The notes under the pieces were generated by a model, which saw only the letters and a program-made list of their open reading frames with translations, ran no database searches and was not told where the DNA came from. Made by a program: the position numbers and the translations under genes. Source: Symsagittifera roscoffensis (lineage: Eukaryota > Xenacoelomorpha > Acoela > Convolutidae). From it: DNA of 64,000 nt. Location of the stretch: the NCBI RefSeq assembly GCF_963678635.1, contig NC_087065.1:36917888-36981887 (forward strand), read 5' to 3'. This document shows, piece by piece, positions 1-11,075 of the stretch (the first letter of the stretch is position 1; each line of letters opens with the position of its first letter).

Positions 1-55
1 TTTAGAGACTTGAAACTTTTCTCTAAACAATTTCACCTTAATGATTTAATGATTT

Positions 56-116
56 CCCAGGTTTGTAGGTGAAACGAGCGCGGTTCACCTACAAACCTGG
101 GAACCGCGCTCGTTTC
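56..116. repeat. Two overlapping inverted repeats (ABA'B' order)
   Basis: Arms 56-73 and 84-101 are perfect 18-bp reverse complements with a 10-nt loop. Arms 71-86 and 101-116 are perfect 16-bp reverse complements with a 14-nt loop. The arms interleave and overlap by 3 nt, so the two hairpins compete or could form a pseudoknot-like fold. It lies upstream of the first SEL1L-like exon in the window, probably in an intron. Confidence 0.85.
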
Positions 117-171
117 TTCTAAGAAAGTTTCACCTATACTATAAAAACAAGTAGCAACTCCACTGCAGGCG

Positions 172-345
172 TGGACCTAGGACTTTCTAGAAGGGAGGAA
201 GATCGGGTTTCCAATAAATTAAAAATTGTGTCGATCTTTTTTAGGTCTAACGAATTGATTTTTCGGGCCCTCCCAAAACACTATAAAGACCCTATATAGA
301 CAAAACTTTGTGCAAGTTTTTAGGAACTTCTTAGACGGTTTTGAC
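172..345 (+). repeat. Interspersed repeat family, copy 1
   Basis: The stretch around AATTGATTTTTCGGGCCCTC followed by a 'gaccctat..gacaaaa' block recurs, diverged, at about 1385-1610 and in reverse at about 5395-5600. No coding content or clear termini. It looks like an old dispersed element. Confidence 0.5.
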
Positions 346-545
346 TAAAATATTGAGTTTTTCTTCACCATTCTGAAAATAGGTAAATTGGAGCCAAATG
401 TCCCTTTAAAAAATTTAAGTTCGCTCGGCCGAACATGAACTTCATAAAATAGGTCAAAAAAAAGAATCAAAGGTGACGTGACGTGGGTTCAAAATCGACA
501 GGATGTAGTTTTGTTTGAAATTTGATTGGCTTTGTTTTGTTCTAG

Positions 546-3500
546 GAATAGTGTTGTTGCGCGGACAGGGTGGGGTGGATAAAGATGAGCAGAAAGGGCT
601 GTCCTATCTGAAGAGGGCGGCCGACCAGGGTCACCAGGGAGCAGTGTCTGCACTTGGGTGGCACTACCTCCTCAAAAGAGAGTACGACTTCGCTTTCAAG
701 TACTTGGACATGGCTGCCAGGCAAGGTACATACAATGTCATGCCAATAAAGAATTGGCCAAAATCAAAGTTCCCTTCAATGATAAAAAATTTTGCGGCAA
801 ATTGTTTTTTTAAGAACAAAAAGTTGAATTTAAAAAAAAAACGAATGAAAATCTTAAGCTATCAAAATTAGGTCTTTTGACTGGCCACAAAATTATGACC
901 AACGGCAGTTATTTTCCTCTGAGTGAATGAAGCCTATAGAGTGGCTCACGTAATCTTCGGAAAGTGATTATCTCAAAAGTATAAATATATCCATTGAGCA
1001 ATGAAGTGTTTTACTTACAAAATTTTCTTTTTTTCAGGCAATCGGGATGCTATGCATAATTTAGGCTACATGTACGAAAATGGACTTGTGAAAGGTGTTC
1101 CACGGAACAACTCCGCCTCTTATCTCTACTTCATTGATGCCGCCAACCGAGGTCAACCTGACTCCGCTCTCTCCGTCTCAGTGGGTCAAATTTACGGGGA
1201 TGGAATCATGATTCAGAACCCCGTATCGGCTGCGGGGTGGGCCCGAAACCAGGCAGAGAAATCGTCGGCTGTCGGCAGGCTGCTGCAACAGGGGTTGAAG
1301 GCGTACCTTAAGGGGCGATGTGTTACACTTCAATTACCAGCTGCAAGATTAAAGCAATAAATGTCAAGTAAACTATTTATACAGGAGCGGATCTAAGGTT
1401 TTCTCCAGGGGGAGAGGCTAATTTTCAAAAAAAAGTTCGTTGGAAATTCTTAAGGCCGACTAAATTGATTTTTCGAGCTTTCCCAAAGTACTAGAAATAC
1501 CCTATTCTGCAAAAAAATTTGGGCACTTTGAGCAAAAGCTTACATTGGGCTTTTTTGCAGGGTTCTGACCAAAAAATCGCATTTTTTGGCGCGCTTTCCT
1601 CTTCAAATTTATTATACATCGGCAACAAAAGCTCTTTTAGAATAAATTTAGTGTTGTTAGGTCAAAATTTAATGTTCTAATTTAGTATCAAAGGAGGGAG
1701 GTTCAAAACCGCTATTGATTTTTTGTGCAACTAATTAAAAAGATAATCCAGAGTTGCCCATTCATTCATTTTCAGAAAATTTATCATTACCTTGCGTTAC
1801 TTATTCGGCTGCTATGGTATGTTAGCCTATCCAATCCAAATTTTTAATGAATATCTAAATAATGAAACTGCTTTTTAAAGATTTTCGGAGCTCTATTTTT
1901 TATTGCCGTTTAAACTTTCTTATTTTATAACAAAGATGCTTTTAACGTTAATGCAATAAATTAACCTATTTGAAAATGATAAGAACGAATAGACTAGCTC
2001 CATATCGCCCCTTGCTCTGTCCAGGACCACTATTCGGAAGCACTCATGTTCTATATGATGGCAGCAGAAACAGGGGTGGAGGTGGCTTCTTTCAACATGG
2101 CCCACCTGTGTGAGAACGAAGAGGACGCCTCCGAAATAGCCAACAGGCATCTGACCCATTAAACTTTAAGCTACCCAAGTTTTAGGGGCTAATTAATTAC
2201 AACCTATATATGAGCCGTTAAACTATTTTTGAAGTCATCTCAAGTTTTTTTTTATTAAATAATTACTGGAGTTCGAGTTGTAGATTCCTTTTAAATTCAG
2301 GGAAAATTTATGCATTCAACCGATACAATAACGAGAACTTTAACCCAATGTGAAACTTTGATTTCATGTAGCCCTTAGCGCTTTTTTGAACATTGAATTC
2401 TTCATATCTTATATCTAAGCTAAACTTATTGGGCTAAGACTAAATAATATTGGGTTTTCGTGATTGCTAATATAAACTCATATCTTCATTTCATCTGGGG
2501 TCGTCTAAGTTGAATGGGTGTTATGTGGTTAGTTACATCGGGTCCCACTGTGCGTACAGTTACTACAACAAGAGTCTCAATAGCTTCCAGCCTCATTCTT
2601 ACGCCATAAACAGAGTGGGCGACTTCTACTTCTTCGGCTGCAGCACAGAGGAACCAGCCGACATAGATAAGGTAACGAGCTTCAATTGTGATTCAAAGTA
2701 GTTTGTACAATTGCAAAATGTCGACAGATTGGTCCCTCGCAAAATCCATTAACGAGAGAAGGGTCTCTGTAAAACCTTTGGTGGCAGAGGAATCCCTGCA
2801 AAATCCAATGGTAAGAAAAGGGTCCCTGTAAAACCTATGATGACAAAGAGGTCCCTGTAAAATCTATGGTGTCATATATATATTTGACGTATATTCAGTG
2901 ACTCGAAGCGAGAGATTGGTGGTGAAGTTGCCGAGGTCTCCGCTTCTTAGTTGAGGCCCACCGTGATCCGTACTCAATGCTTCAGAGTCAGGCATGTAGT
3001 TCCTATTTAAAGGGCTCAAAAGTGATTCTCCGTAATAAGCTGAATAATTCATCTAATCGTCATTTTCCTTTAAGATAGTTTTTCAATAAACTCGGAGCAA
3101 AGATTCGAGTCAATATCTTTTATATTATGAGCCCCTGCTTTTTGGTGCAGATTTACAATCTTTCATAATCGGGCACTTTTTTTACTTTCCCGTTATCAAC
3201 TGTATTTAAGTTTTGAGGCGTTTACTTGGCGATGGGTGCGCTGACATGCTCAATTTCTCGAAAATTTGAGTTTTGCTACCTTTGCTGTCTTAGGAGTTCC
3301 AAAGCATTTGAAAAAACCCTATACATCTGAATAGCGTATATAGCATATTGTATAGTCTTACCTAATAGTAGATGATTAGGTTCACGAAACAGTGGTACTA
3401 TTATCAAATCTTTTAGGCCCTTGAACACTACATTTGGGCGGCTGAGTTGGGAGACGCGCAGGCCTTCTACAATTTGGCGTACTTGGCCCAGCTGGGCTAC

Positions 3501-4612
3501 AAGATATCAGACCGGCTGAGGCACACATATCTCCATATTCCCCCGGAGTCTCTCGAGGATCACCAACATCTGCAACTCTACCTCTACAGGGATGTTATAG
3601 TGCTATAATATGCACTAATGCCATTATATTATAATAATATATTATAATTTTATATTATAACAAGACTGCTCGAATCAGGGCGAAGCCCTGAATGTTCCGA
3701 CTGCCTTTTAAGGTCTATGGAGCAGTAATAACATGGAAAATTTAAATGTAATAAAGTAAAATTAAAATTTTTTTTCTAAAAAGTTTGAGATTTTTTGTCA
3801 AAACATCCCCCCACATTCCATATTAAGTACAAACGGATAGATTTTGCTCCTAATAACAAATCAATTATGGCATATAAGCTTCCTTGAACCAATTTGGAAC
3901 GATTTCTAAGACGGATGAAATCTCGCTTACGCGTTGCGTTAATAGCGCGAAATATATCGCGCGTTAATTGTCCCAAATTGGCCAAAATGGCAATCTTTAA
4001 ACCCTCATAACTTTAAAAAAACGATCATAGGTGAAATATCTTTTCAAATTTAAGCTCAGAACAACAATAGCTTTCGAATGATGTAAAAAAATTCCGTCAA
4101 AAATGGCTAGTTAAAAAGTCGAAATTTGTCTGAAGAAAAAAAACCCACCCAGAGCACAAATATTCCGTTACGTTCGTATCGAAAGTCGAAACAATAAGGC
4201 CACTGATATCATAAGAAAAGCATGGTATGCTTTCCCACCAGGGTTTACTTTTTACTTTTAATTGTTCAAAAATGTGCTAAAAAGTGGGAATCAATATACT
4301 TGTTACAGAAAAAAAAACGAAATTGATAGTTATGTTAACGATATTTTGATAAAACATCCCTGTTTTTACTACGCTTATAGTAAATGTGAGGAACTAGAAC
4401 TGGCTGCTGATCCCGAAAACAAACTATTCACTCCCTGTTCAGTGGCGAAGTACAACTGGATGATGAAACAGTCCTACAAGACTTACCAGACCGAGATCAA
4501 ATCGGCATCTGTGATTGTGACTCTAACTCTGATGATGCTGTTTTGTTATTTTTCAGTTTCTAGAAGGGGAGGGTATCATTTAACATCACCGTATATTTTG
4601 AACAGTGTGTAG
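546..4612 (+). CDS. SEL1L: SEL1L/HRD3-like ERAD adaptor, 3' part of gene (six exons)
   Basis: SEL1L/Hrd3 is the Sel1-repeat, single-pass ER membrane partner of the HRD1 ubiquitin ligase in ER-associated degradation. Exons read: 546-725 (phase 1 in and out), 1038-about 1321, 2025-about 2146, about 2533-2671, 3417-about 3590, and about 4381-4612. The translations carry Sel1-type repeats (AADQGHQGAVSALGWHYLL; RDAMHNLGYMYENG; GDAQAFYNLAYLAQLG) in the order of the family's C-terminal half. Exon 4 has the C-Y-x-Y-Y-N..GD-x-Y-F-x-G pattern seen before the last repeats. The last exon ends in a hydrophobic segment (about SASVIVTLTLMMLFCYF), as expected of the membrane anchor. The 5' end lies outside the window. 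Splice phases agree for exons 1-2 and 4-5. The exon 3-4 junction needs a GC donor, and the last junction is uncertain because exon 5 also runs into a stop at 3606. Gene identity is fairly secure; exact ends are not. Confidence 0.8.
1385..1610 (+). repeat. Interspersed repeat family, copy 2
   Basis: Shares with 172-345 the block 'cgactaaattgatttttcgagc..tcccaaagtac..taccctatt'. Lies in the intron after the second visible SEL1L-like exon. Confidence 0.5.
2731..2875 (+). repeat. 30-bp minisatellite, about 5 units
   Basis: Units related to GGTCCCTGTAAAACCTATGG plus a variable A/G-rich tail start near 2731, 2762, 2791, 2821 and 2850. It sits in the SEL1L-like intron 2672-3416. Units are diverged, so the array is not recent. 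Confidence 0.8.
3659..4194 (+). repeat. ~540-bp interspersed repeat, copy 1
   Basis: Matches 8842-9385 over its full length at about 90% or better. It begins AACAAGACTGCTCG, has a CAGGGCGAAGCCCTG hairpin near the start and ends CGAAAGTCGAAACAA. No ORF worth calling. It lies inside the last SEL1L-like intron. A non-autonomous transposon or SINE-like element is likely; the class is unknown. Confidence 0.8.
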
Positions 4613-4681
4613 CAGAAATGGGATTGGAAAAATTACCCCAATATTTAAAACTTCGATTGAGTTTGCTCATATTGTGCTGGA

Positions 4682-4687
4682 AATAAA
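4682..4687 (+). promoter_or_regulatory. Poly(A) signal of the SEL1L-like gene
   Basis: AATAAA, 70 nt after the stop codon ending at 4612, is the first canonical signal downstream of the last exon. Confidence 0.5.
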
Positions 4688-4699
4688 TTATTTAGTTTT

Positions 4700-5394
4700 G
4701 CTCAAACTACTTTTGAGTTGAGTTATTTGCTCACCGCTTATGCCTTTTCGCTATAGCTGCTTTTTGCAATCAGGGTTGTTTTAAGGGGGCGTCGCTTTTT
4801 TTGACTTTTGAGTATCTAAATTGTCGTCATTTGGTACTCTTTTACATCCATGTTGAACGATTTTTTCTCAAAATTTTTCAAAACAAGTTTTCTATCACTT
4901 TAGGCATATGTGATTTCTTCTCAAAAACTTACCTGCTTCGTGAATGAATTTAGCAAAAAAAGTATTTTGTTAGAGCTTGTATATTCATTTCGGTCCGGCG
5001 ATAAAATTTAGAGACAATCCTAGATCGGCCTATGCGCAGAAATATTTTCATTATAGTTCTTGAAAATATTTCACGTGACTCCGTAATTTGTCAAAACGAT
5101 TGAAAGCGATTGGAGTTTTTTCGATACGTGGAAATCGACCTGAATACGAGCAATCACTGAGAGCTAAAAGCCTATACAATTTTGTAAATCTTGTATCTTT
5201 TAGTATTTTTAAGCATTTGAAACCCAAAAAAATGCTATCGAAATCAATGTTTTGACCATAACGAAAAATTTGTGTGACGTATAATCGTATAGTTTATCTT
5301 TCTTACAAAAACGTATGAGTTTGTAACTTTAATTCCATTATTCACACGCAGCAATCATAAAATTTTCTAAAGGTGCCAATATATACTAGTTTTG
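4700..5394. other. Intergenic, nothing recognised
   Basis: AT-rich sequence after the SEL1L-like gene, without a convincing ORF, RNA gene or repeat. Confidence 0.5.
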
Positions 5395-5600
5395 AAGGGG
5401 AGCGCGCGCCAAAAAAAACGCAATTTTTTACTCAAAATTTTTCAAAAAGTGCCCATAAACGGCAATTTTTACCTGCTTTTTCAAAATTTGACTGCGGCGC
5501 AAAACTTTTTGTCAAAATAGGGTTTTAATACTGTTCTGGGAGCGCTCCGAAAATCAATTTAGTCGACCTAAAAAAAATCAAAATCGAGTTATTGAAATTT
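5395..5600 (-). repeat. Interspersed repeat family, copy 3 (reverse)
   Basis: The reverse complement reads 'aggtcgactaaattgatttt..gagcgctccc..accctatttt', matching the copies at 172-345 and 1385-1610. Confidence 0.5.
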
Positions 5601-5836
5601 TCTCCGATTTCTTGTTTATGCCAAAGCGCAATTTGACTCTGACTCCAAAATCTGGTGTTTTTGAAAACTGTGCAAGGGAGCATTTTTAATCTGAATGTTT
5701 CGTAACTGTTTTTCTACGGTAAAATTTCTCAGTGTTTTTTTTCGCTGGGTTTGGATCGTACTCAATGCTGCTGTCTATGCTAGCGGGCAGCTAGTGTTAT
5801 AAAGCGAACCTTCTCTTTTTTCTAACCTAACTCGCA

Positions 5837-6165
5837 AATAGAAGAGCTCAATCAAAGTGTTCACTTGTGTGCCTTTTGGCTATAATCATGATCTGTAGCA
5901 TTGAAATCTTCATAGCATCTGTTCTCTGTTTTATTTGTGGGTACTTTTTGTGATGCGCTAAGCGTCCGTGATCGAGTGGTTAGTGCGTGAGACTCATAGT
6001 TTCTCATCGTAGGAGAAGATCTGAGACGTCGTTGCTTTTTTACTTAATCGAGGTCTATTTTTGCTTTTTCTTTTTGCACTTTTCAGAACTCTAGAGCTGC
6101 TTTTTGTCGTGTTCTGGCTAGTGTTTGCGAAGCGAAGCATCGCCTTTGTGTTATATTTTGATCAG
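5837..6165 (+). mobile_element. tRNA-like SINE, copy 1
   Basis: Aligns with 6764-7050: shared 'atctgtagcatt', 'aagcgtccgtg', 'gagtggt..gtgcgtgag', 'ttttgtcgtgtt' and 'gctagtgtttgcgaagc'. The stretch at about 5964-6035 resembles a tRNA head; its A box is TGATCGAGTGG, two changes from the TGGCNNAGTGG consensus. It does not fold as a real tRNA because the acceptor ends do not pair. Confidence 0.6.
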
Positions 6166-6763
6166 GCACTCCGATGTTACAACAAAAACTATTTTGGTCA
6201 CTATATTTTGCTTCCTCTGAAAACTTCACCAGTGTCTAGCATACTCTGCATGAAACATCATGATATGCAGACTGATGTTGCACGAAAATTGAAATCAACG
6301 TCTAAGGCGTTTGAGCAACAGTTACTTCAGTTTCTACATAAATTGGGGCCTTTTTGAGCTGCTGAACCAGAAAAAAAAACTTTGAAACCCTGAGTTTTTT
6401 CTCTGCTTACAGAAAATAGTAACTTCCTACACCTAATTTAGGTCATGCAAAAACTAGTTGTTTTATTGATTTTTATCATCAATAAAAAGCATGTTCAGAT
6501 ATAGTTTAGATCTGATTTAGATCATATCATGAATCCAACGGATGAGTTATTTTTTCAGAACAAAATTATGTAAACTGAAAAAAGTGTATTTTGTTGTGTT
6601 TTATATCTATTGCTTTCGCGTTTGTTGTAACAATAATATACTTATTGTTTTCGCAATTGTTGACAAAATTTGTTTGTTTTTGTGAGTTCATATCATATTA
6701 AACTGGAAAACTTGTTAGCGTAGTGCATTAGTACCAAACTTTTTTTTCTCCAATCGAGCTCGC

Positions 6764-7050
6764 AAAAATAATCGTTCATTTGGTGTCACTTCAATCACAA
6801 TCTGTAGCATTCGAAATTTAATAGCATGCGTTCTGTGCTTTGTTTGTAGCTAGTGTTCGAGCATTGTTAAGCGTCCGTGGCTGAGTGGTCAATGCGTGAG
6901 GTTCTATGTCTCCTAGTTTGCAGGAGAAAATTCGACACGTAGGCGAATTTTCACTAAGTTAAGGTTCATTTCTCTTTTTTCCTATTTCACTTGACAGAGC
7001 GGCTTTTGTCGTGTTTTAGCTAGTGTTTGCGAAGCCCGGCTTCGCTCTGT
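6764..7050 (+). mobile_element. tRNA-like SINE, copy 2
   Basis: Same family as 5837-6165, in the same orientation about 0.9 kb away. Its A box TGGCTGAGTGG is a perfect match to the pol III consensus. A partial B box (ATTCGACAC) lies about 45 nt further on. The 3' part has a perfect GCGAAGC-ccg-GCTTCGC hairpin. Confidence 0.65.
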
Positions 7051-8841
7051 GAAATCGATGAAATGAGACTAACGAATGATGCTGCCGTAAAATGCACTGA
7101 AACTTCGGCTTGCACAAAATGCGGTTTTCGAATATTTGCTTTTACATATCCTTCTTTTAAGCTACCCTTTAGTTTGCCGAATTAGTTATCGCAATATTCT
7201 TGCACTTTCCTTTTTAAAAACTTTTTTCGCTGTTTATCAATACTCTGACTGCAACTATTTGAAGTTTTACAAAACATTATCACCGGTCTATTTAACTATC
7301 TAATCTAGATCAGCTCAAACTTAAAACCAAATCAAAGACGAATTGAATATTTTAGTGGAATAGTTTGTGTTCATATCAAGGTTTTAATTTGTATATTTTT
7401 CTTTCCTTTTGATTCAAAATTATCGAAAAATCATTAGATGGATACGTTTTTGCTTTAAAAAGTTTCAATCTGTCCTTTTTTTTGTAAAATCAACAACTTT
7501 TCTTTCTAAAAATGTAAGTTTGATAAATTCTTTAAAGAAAAAGTTCAGTAACCAAATTGATTTAAGATGCTTTCAAAACAAAAATTTTGATTCAGTAATT
7601 TTTGTTTCAAGTTTCCCAAATTTTTTTGTTTTCCTCAGAAGCTCATCATTTATGCAATTTATTCTGAGTTGCATCAAACTAGAAACTATCTAGATGCGAG
7701 CCTAAACTTATAACACAATATTAAAAATATCAGCTGGAAAGGAGGCTCTGGGGCTTCAACATCTAGAAAAGACATTGCTGTTTATCAAAGATTTCAAACG
7801 AGATGTAAAAAACAGTCAAAAGTGCAGTCAAAATGTTTTTGGAGAGCTGAATAGTTTCGAGGTTTTTGATATTAAGTTCATAGCTAAAAAAATTTGATTC
7901 AATTTATAGTCTAATGTTTTCAATTTGATCACGCTTAACGATTTTCTCAAAGTATATTGAAGCCAGAAATGTGTATTTTCATTTAATTGTTTAATCTAAA
8001 CAAAAACAGTTTTGCAACGTATAAAAATCATGTAAAAGTATTCCTAAAACGCAAAAAATTGTATCTATTTTGGTGCAAGTTTCCATGTTTCTCAAAAAAG
8101 TTGGAGAATCTTTTCTTAGCTTTCCAACTAAAAAATGATAAAACCATACCTTGCATAGTTTACTTTTGAATTTTTAGATACGGCCGCACAAGAAATAACT
8201 AAGGCGTAGGGTGGTTTTTATGCAAAATTGACGCACGCGTCAGTCGGTTTGCATTGAAAGCAGTGGTTTTTCTGCAGGCATGTTGATTGTTCTCTGATCC
8301 GTTTCCTCAAAATTCCTGAGCTTTTTTATTCCGATCACGTCACAAAGTGAAGAGAAAGAACTGTAGCGCAGGGTGGATTGTTTCTGCGCGATTTTGATTC
8401 CTCAAGGAAAACTTGCAAGGAGTCAAGTTTGCTATCATATTCTGGAACTTCAGTTTTGATCTGCGTTCAAAAATATCTAAGTCCTTGTGAACAATCTTTC
8501 CCTTCATAGACCAAGTGAACAATTTCTCCCTAGAACTAAGTGGAAAGTTCAAGCCGTAAGTCCTGAATGTTTTAGCTCAAATCTGGTTGGGTGATAAGTT
8601 AAATCGAAACTTTTTTCCATTTTTTTCTGAAGGTGTTTTTGATGGAAGTGAAACTAATTTCAGTGCAAAAATTTGTTGTTTTCTTGCCTGTATTCGAAAT
8701 AATTCACAAGTTTTTAAGTTGTTTACTGTGACCCCACATTACTTCCGAAAAGCAAATGGCAAAGCAGACAACTCTTTAAATTTTTCAAAAAATAACATTT
8801 TCAATAAAGCACTAAAAATTAATTTTGTCAAAGTGAAATAG
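7051..8841. other. Intergenic, nothing recognised
   Basis: AT-rich. Open frames of up to about 94 codons are low-complexity F/K/N-rich readings without family features. Confidence 0.5.
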
Positions 8842-9385
8842 AACAAAACTGCTCGCATCAGGGCGAAGCCCTGAATGTTCCGACTGCTTTTGAAGGTTTA
8901 TGAAGCAGCAGTAATAACATAAAAACATTATATGAAATAATACAAAAAAAATATTTTTTTCTAAAATTTGAAATTTTTTATGAAAATCATCCCCCCACAC
9001 GCCATATAAAGTACAAAAAGATAGTTTTCGTTCCTTGTATCACATCAATTATGGCAAATAAGCTTCGTTCAACCAATTTGGAACGATTTATAAGACGGGT
9101 TAAATCTCCGCTTACGCGTTAATAGCGCGAATTATATCGCGCGTTGATTGTCCCCAATTGGTCAAATTGGCCAAAATGGCAATCTTTAAACCCTCATAAC
9201 TTTACGAAAAATGATCACAGGTGAAATATCTTTTCAAATTTAAGCTCAGGACAACAATACCTTTTGAATGATATAAAAAAATTCCGTCAAAAATGGCTAG
9301 TTAAAAAGTCGAAATTTGTCTGAAGAAAAAAAAACCCACCCCGAGCACAAATATTCCGTTACTTTCGTATCGAAAGTCGGAACAA
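8842..9385 (+). repeat. ~540-bp interspersed repeat, copy 2
   Basis: Full-length relative of 3659-4194, same orientation, including the CAGGGCGAAGCCCTG hairpin and the 'gcgcgaattatatcgcgcgtt' block. Differences are small indels and substitutions. Confidence 0.8.
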
Positions 9386-9599
9386 AAGCAATCAATTGAT
9401 ATCCTTGATACCCCTTTAAGGCTTTTTTCTGGTGAGCCAACAAAACCGGTTAAGACAAGCTAGCCAGTTGTGAATGTAGCACAATAAATTACGACCGCAG
9501 TAATAGAAAATGAAACCACAAAAGCAAGAGGTACCAACCGTAAAATCCCACCATCGTTTTAGGGGCAGAGATAGATCTAGTGTAATGTAAATTCAAATC

Positions 9600-10290
9600 A
9601 ATAAAGATTTTTGCAAAGGAACGCAAATCTTGCAAAAGTCTTACTTGTGCACAAATCTTGCTAAGATTTGCATTTTCATCTGGGAGTGGAACTCTTGCAA
9701 GATTGATGAATAAGTTGAACTCCTCTAGCCACGTACAAATTTCACTAGCAATTTAAAATTTAATTATTTTACTGAATAGTCTGAACCTGCAAGCTTTAAA
9801 ATTTTCTGCCAAGATTTTTTATACGGCGTTAACAAACATGTGATCACTTTTTCACTGTTGGCTTTTTCTAACTGTTTTTCTTAGCGTTTTGTTTTGAGAA
9901 GATTTAAAAACGATGTTTGTACAATGTTTATACGATATTTTAGAACAATGACTGACTTGCAAGCATTCGTGCACTTTTCATGTATGTTTCCTCCGCCTAA
10001 GGTGAGAAAAATCCAACAATATCCGCTGTGAGATTTCGCTGAGCATCGATTGGATACTAACAAAAACTTAAAACAGCACTGAATATTCCCGAAACATGGA
10101 AACTAAGTTAAACTGTTTTTTAATAGAATACAAAATCTTGCTTATTTTTTGCAATTGAAACGCAAATCTTGCAGAATGAATTCAAATCTTCCAGGAATAT
10201 CACAAAAACACATGATTTTTGCTTTTTTTATCAAGGTTTTTGCAAGATTCGCATTCATTTGTAAAATTTGCATTCTGACAACTCTGGGAA
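9600..10290. repeat. Cluster of GCAAATCTTGC motifs in both orientations
   Basis: GCAAATCTTGCA occurs at 9623-9634 and 10162-10173. Variants lie at 9652-9660, about 9691-9705, about 10186 and about 10238-10252 (as TGCAAGATTCGCATT). 9652-9670 is a perfect hairpin (CAAATCTT-gct-AAGATTTG) that overlaps a POU-type octamer ATTTGCAT at 9666-9673. The rest of 9386-11,020 shows no gene. Confidence 0.55.
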
Positions 10291-11021
10291 AAAAGTCAGT
10301 TTTTCATAAACTAATTTTTCAGGAAAAATAAATTGATCTAATTGATCAATTAATATATAAATAAACTTCTAGCTCAATAACAAGGTTGAATATCTGAGCC
10401 ATTTGAAAATTTTTCTGAAGCAGAATATTCTGCGCTCTTCTTTGAAATAAATATTTTACATGAAATCAGTTTTTCAAAGTAACCTGTGGCTAAGGGGGAA
10501 TTCTACAGTTTTTCATTTAGAATGTAGTTTGCACGATTGATACAAAAACTGATCCTTTTTCAAATTGTGTAGTTTTTCAATTCCAAGAAGTCGCTAAAGA
10601 AACCTTAAATTATACTGAACATTTCCAACTGAATTTTTTTGTAGTCTGATTACACTTGATTTTTCGTGGAAAAAAGTTTTAAAATTTAAAAAACTGAAAT
10701 TCTCCCGGCGACAAAGTTCTTCCGCGCTCTCAGTGGTCAGAACAAGAACCATACTAACAAAAGCCAATTCTATTGAGCATATTGTAAATTAAAATGAATC
10801 CAAATTGTTCGTACCATGCTTTAATCATATCGATCATTGACCCTTCTGGGTAATATTGAGTTAATTTAATTGAATGTTATATTTAGCTAGCAAACTGTTT
10901 GCTTTGTTCTTGAGCAATAAGAGATTGAATACCAGGTCATTTAGTTTGAAACATCGAAAGCACCAGTGTGTGTAGCTTTGAGTTCAGATAAGTTTTTTTT
11001 GTTAAATGAAGAGTACACAGC

Positions 11022-11027
11022 TATAAA
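11022..11027 (+). promoter_or_regulatory. TATA-like box of P450 copy A
   Basis: TATAAA, 49 bp before the ATG at 11,076. Position is plausible for a core promoter with a short leader. Confidence 0.35.
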
Positions 11028-11075
11028 TGACAGATATCAGTACTTGTTACGTTGTTATACATTCACTAAAAAGTT

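Noticed and set aside
2731-2875. CRISPR-like array
   Set aside because: Contiguous diverged 30-bp units without spacers in an animal intron; a minisatellite.
5964-6040. tRNA gene
   Set aside because: A-box-like sequence is present, but the acceptor stem does not pair and the B box is poor. The wider repeat shows a SINE.
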